This document shows positions 34,324 to 36,734 of a stretch of 36,734 bases of DNA, in pieces; within the stretch, counting starts at the first letter, position 1; each line of letters starts with the position of its first letter. The position numbers and the translations under genes are program-made. Under the pieces are notes generated by a model, which saw only the letters and a list, made by a program, of their open reading frames with translations, was not told where the DNA came from and did no database searches. Source of the DNA: Methanobacteriota archaeon (GTDB lineage: Archaea > Thermoplasmatota > Poseidoniia > Poseidoniales > Poseidoniaceae); assembly GCA_009936765.1 (NCBI GenBank), contig JAACDL010000190.1:1-36734 (forward strand), read 5' to 3'.

Positions 34324-35009
34324 GGTTGCCAATCATCATGACCTGGCTCTCGATACCACCAGTAGCCGTCATCATCTTTCCACCATTCGATTCCATCATC
34401 GTCAGTGTAGTAATTCTCGTCTGCTTCTTCATCTGAACTAGGATCTTCAAGGCCGCTTTCTTCTGCCATCTGTTTCTTTAGCTGGTTAATTCCATCTTCA
34501 GCATCTGCAAACACACGGTTCTGAGTGCGGATTTCGTGTTGGTGATCTCCTGCCGCAATAGCATCATCAGATTCCGCATAGAAATCTGCAGACATGGATT
34601 GGCGGAACTCTTCGAATTCATCTCTACCGAAGGAACCTGTAAACTCTGAACCTTGGGATTTCATCAAGTCGTCTAGATTCTTGCGCTTTCCAAGATTAAG
34701 TTTGGGAGAATCTGGCATATCTCCACCGTCATAGAATTCATCACTATCATCGGTTAGTTTTGGGAAAGAGCGGCCTTCAGGGTCCGCTTCCTCTATTGAT
34801 TCGATCAATAGGTCATGCTCTTCTTCATCGATGTTTTCTTCATCGTACTGGTCGCCAATAGCTTTGACTAATTTTTTCAAAGTTCTAGCCAGAGCCTTGT
34901 CGCTACTTGCTTCTGAAATTACTTTGTCGATTTGCTTTTGCAAGCGCTCGTACGGGCTACCAGTGATGGCACCGAGGAAACGTCCGAATCCTCCCTTTTT
35001 CTTCGCCAT
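34314..35009 (-). CDS. Acidic cytoplasmic protein with Trp-rich C-terminal motif, unknown
   Basis: 231 aa, no signal peptide and no membrane helix. A basic start (MAKKKGGFGRFLG) leads to a helical stretch at about 20-75 with possible coiled coil. Then comes a long Asp/Glu-rich, probably disordered middle with a second helix near 165-185. The end, DDDGIEWWKDDDGYWWYREPGHDDW (about 203-227), repeats the layout D-x-x-G-x-x-W-x-[KR]-x-x-D-G found in the cytoplasmic tail of the protein at 6514-7842. I know no function. A partner-binding role for the Trp motif is inference. It diverges from the JAMM gene and converges on the response regulator. Confidence 0.78.
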   Translation of the reverse strand: MAKKKGGFGRFLGAITGSPYERLQKQIDKVISEASSDKALARTLKKLVKAIGDQYDEENIDEEEHDLLIESIEEADPEGRSFPKLTDDSDEFYDGGDMPDSPKLNLGKRKNLDDLMKSQGSEFTGSFGRDEFEEFRQSMSADFYAESDDAIAAGDHQHEIRTQNRVFADAEDGINQLKKQMAEESGLEDPSSDEEADENYYTDDDGIEWWKDDDGYWWYREPGHDDWQPHE

Positions 35010-35100
35010 GGTGTCAATAAGGTACCGGGAGTATTCAAGTATTGCCCGAACAAGTACAGTTTTGCGACTTCTTCATGTCTAAGCACTGGTTCGCCATACC

Positions 35101-35793
35101 ATGGTGAGCGATTGGGTAGCAGATGCTATCGCCATCTACAATGATGAATCCCATAACCGTAGAGAAGAATATGTGGCACAAGTTCACTTTCCCGCAAGAA
35201 TCCTAGAAGATATTCTAGAATGGGCATTCAAAGCCCTTCCAGATGAAATTCTTGTTGGATTAGATGTTTCTGAATTACAAAACTTACCAGAAATTGAAGT
35301 CGAGTTCCAAGGTGAAAAACAACGCGACAACCTGTTTGCCGGGCAGGGGTACAGAATAAATGAGGCCGCTATGGTCAATAGAGGAGATTCATATTCTGTC
35401 CATCATTTGCCAGAAGAATGGACCGATGAAGTATTTGGGACTGATAGAGGACCCAGGGCTGGAAGGTTCACACATTGGCTTCACACTCACCCAAATTGTC
35501 CAGCAATACCTAGCGAGGCAGATGCTAGTGCTGCTCAATCCACAGACGGCGTAGACCTAATTTTAGGAATTGAGTTTTCTCCAGAGGGACCTTTACCATG
35601 GTTTGATGGAATTGAGGGAGAAAGGAGAGTTATTGGTGAAAAGAAATCATGGTTTTCACGAAAAGACAAGAGGAAGGTTCTGGGAGTTGCACCTACCGGG
35701 CACCGCATACATTCTCTCGAATTAATAGCATTCCACAAAGCAGGTTTGGGAGTCAATGTCGTATTCGTTAACGATGATGGAATTGCCTACTGA
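35101..35793 (+). CDS. JAMM/MPN+ metalloprotease-like protein
   Basis: 230 aa. WLHTHPNCPAIPSEAD contains the full JAMM zinc motif H-x-H-x7-S-x-x-D with H128, H130, S138 and D141, followed by the strand VDLILGIEF expected in the fold. Characterised archaeal JAMM proteins cleave isopeptide bonds of ubiquitin-like SAMP modifiers, and other members work on small molecules or sulfur carriers. The upstream catalytic Glu could not be fixed with certainty (E88 or an earlier Glu). The N-terminal about 100 residues and a basic segment KKSWFSRKDKRK near 182-193 are not typical. No E1-like or ubiquitin-like gene is nearby, so its partner is unknown. Its end overlaps the convergent DUF1499 gene by 7 bp. 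Confidence 0.8.
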   Translation: MVSDWVADAIAIYNDESHNRREEYVAQVHFPARILEDILEWAFKALPDEILVGLDVSELQNLPEIEVEFQGEKQRDNLFAGQGYRINEAAMVNRGDSYSVHHLPEEWTDEVFGTDRGPRAGRFTHWLHTHPNCPAIPSEADASAAQSTDGVDLILGIEFSPEGPLPWFDGIEGERRVIGEKKSWFSRKDKRKVLGVAPTGHRIHSLELIAFHKAGLGVNVVFVNDDGIAY

Positions 35794-36200
35794 CAAGTTG
35801 TTTCAAAGTCATAATCAAGAAGATATTCTTCTAATTGATCTAACCTTTCACTGTTCACACCAAGATCTGAACGTCCTAATCTTGACTTGCTGAATAGGTC
35901 AACTGTTCCACATTCATTGGAATAATGGACATCATCTGGAAATTGAAAAACAAGCGACCTATCGACTACATGGCCAGGAGTGAATGTTGTCGTAAACGAT
36001 CTTTCACGTGCCCATTCCATGATAGCATCATCGAGTTCTTCATCGCTAACATCTAACTGAATTGTTCTGTAATCACAATTCATAGAGCCTTCGGGACATT
36101 CGTCTGGCATTTCTGAAACCCCGAAGGGTGTGCTAAGTATGTTCATCAAGAGTAATCCGGCAAGATAAATTGCAGGAGCCCATTGCCAAGATTTAGACAA
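35787..36200 (-). CDS. DUF1499 family membrane-anchored protein
   Basis: 137 aa from TTG 36200, chosen because GGAGGTGAT at 36204-36212 lies directly upstream; the ATG at 36227 would place this site inside the gene and overlap the preceding one. A membrane helix (about 7-26) is followed by the DUF1499 domain: an NCDY Cys, the run VVDRSLVFQFPDDVHY and the signature SKSRLGRSDLGVNSERLDQL near the end. The family is widespread but uncharacterised. It is co-transcribed with the phosphoglycerate mutase gene (4 bp apart), which may only reflect compact packing. Confidence 0.82.
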   Translation of the reverse strand: MSKSWQWAPAIYLAGLLLMNILSTPFGVSEMPDECPEGSMNCDYRTIQLDVSDEELDDAIMEWARERSFTTTFTPGHVVDRSLVFQFPDDVHYSNECGTVDLFSKSRLGRSDLGVNSERLDQLEEYLLDYDFETTCQ

Positions 36201-36203
36201 GGA

Positions 36204-36212
36204 ATCACCTCC
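36204..36212 (-). promoter_or_regulatory. Full Shine-Dalgarno site setting the TTG start at 36200
   Basis: The minus strand reads GGAGGTGAT, the complete anti-SD complement, with TCC before the TTG. The stop codon TGA of the phosphoglycerate mutase gene (36205-36207) is built into it. Confidence 0.7.
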
Positions 36213-36734
36213 GTAGCCAACTGCCATTACTCCACTCGTATACGATAGGTTGGCCTGTTGGGATCTCTAATTTCAGAACTTCTTCTTTTGACAACCCTTC
36301 GATATTCATTACCATTGAACGGAGGCTGTTTCCATGAGCTGCTACAAACACATTCTTTCCCTCTTCTAATGAAGTCATAATTGCTGATTGCAAATAAGGG
36401 ATGGTTCGCGCCGCTGTCAATTCTAACGACTCACCATTCGGAGGAGGGACATCATACGAACGGCGCCAGATATGCACCTGGTCGTCGCCATATTTATCGC
36501 GAGTCTCTTGCTTGTCTAAACCTTGTAAATCCCCGTACATACGCTCATTCAGTTGCCATGAAACATGGACAGGGAGAGTGTTTTCTCCAGAATCATTTGA
36601 TTGAGCCCATTCGACCATTCTAGATTCATTTTCACTCATCGAATCGCCACTTTCAGGGTATTGGAAGATTGGAGTTTTCCCAGAATCATGTTGAGCTAAT
36701 GCAAGCATTGCTGTCATCTGTGCACGGATTAAAG
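36205..36734 (-). CDS. gpmA: 2,3-bisphosphoglycerate-dependent phosphoglycerate mutase (5' end outside window)
   Basis: The frame is open to the right edge; the residues LIRAQMTAM at the edge match the TSxLxRAxxTA region of the family, so about the first 60 residues, with the catalytic RHGxS motif, are missing. Visible are LNERMYGDLQGLDK, WRRSYDVPPP (substrate site), AAHGNSLR with the second catalytic His, and IPTGQPIVYE. It interconverts 3- and 2-phosphoglycerate in glycolysis and gluconeogenesis. Archaea usually carry the cofactor-independent enzyme, so this bacterial-type form may be acquired (inference). Its stop codon is embedded in the Shine-Dalgarno site of the DUF1499 gene. Confidence 0.94.
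   Translation of the reverse strand, partial: LIRAQMTAMLALAQHDSGKTPIFQYPESGDSMSENESRMVEWAQSNDSGENTLPVHVSWQLNERMYGDLQGLDKQETRDKYGDDQVHIWRRSYDVPPPNGESLELTAARTIPYLQSAIMTSLEEGKNVFVAAHGNSLRSMVMNIEGLSKEEVLKLEIPTGQPIVYEWSNGSWLRR

Overview
The window looks like a dense stretch of archaeal chromosome, most likely from a planktonic marine euryarchaeon of the Marine Group II (Ca. Poseidoniales) type. The reasons are an archaeal TYW2/Taw2-type wybutosine enzyme, TATA-like elements 25-30 bp ahead of several starts, strong archaeal Shine-Dalgarno sites (GGAGGTGA) inside operons, almost no intergenic DNA, and a very high share of large Asp-rich secreted proteins with one C-terminal membrane anchor. The taxonomic call is inference: there is no rRNA or other marker in the window and no search was run.

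Layout. 1-5045 (minus) is the 5' part of a giant surface protein with FG-GAP-like blades and thrombospondin type 3-like repeats; it runs off the left edge. A perfect 20-bp palindrome sits midway to the divergent thiamine pyrophosphokinase (5168-5746). 5721-13366 (minus) is probably one five-gene operon: GT4 glycosyltransferase, anchored sialidase-like BNR protein, TSP3-repeat surface protein, Ig-like membrane protein and a DUF4105/Lnb_N membrane protein. A GT2 glycosyltransferase diverges from it at 13426. 14239-17570 (minus) is a coupled pair: a secreted protein with an EF-hand-like loop and a polytopic membrane protein. 17625-22250 (minus) is a 1541-aa beta-helix plus PKD-like surface protein.

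22352-22828 (plus) holds two tandem stand-alone Lrp/AsnC RAM domains, abutting convergently a 680-aa winged-helix STAND-type ATPase (22829-24871). Then come UvrC (24959-26683), a 994-aa anchored secreted protein (26680-29664), TYW2/Taw2 (29723-30697), a secreted cyclophilin with a small membrane protein upstream (30694-32038), a membrane-anchored S15 peptidase coupled to a lone response-regulator receiver domain (32126-34323), an acidic protein with a Trp-rich tail (34314-35009), a JAMM/MPN+ metalloprotease-like protein (35101-35793), and a DUF1499 protein behind a phosphoglycerate mutase that runs off the right edge.

How it fits together. The common theme is the cell surface: Ca-binding repeat proteins and beta-propeller, beta-helix and Ig-like proteins, glycosyltransferases that could decorate their N-x-S/T sites, and extracytoplasmic folding or cleavage factors (cyclophilin, S15 peptidase, DUF4105). 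The remaining genes are scattered housekeeping and regulation. No tRNA, rRNA, CRISPR array or mobile element was seen, and no gene-free stretch exceeds about 125 bases. Several starts were set from Shine-Dalgarno position rather than ORF length (7842, 13426, 36200 TTG, 6581 TTG).
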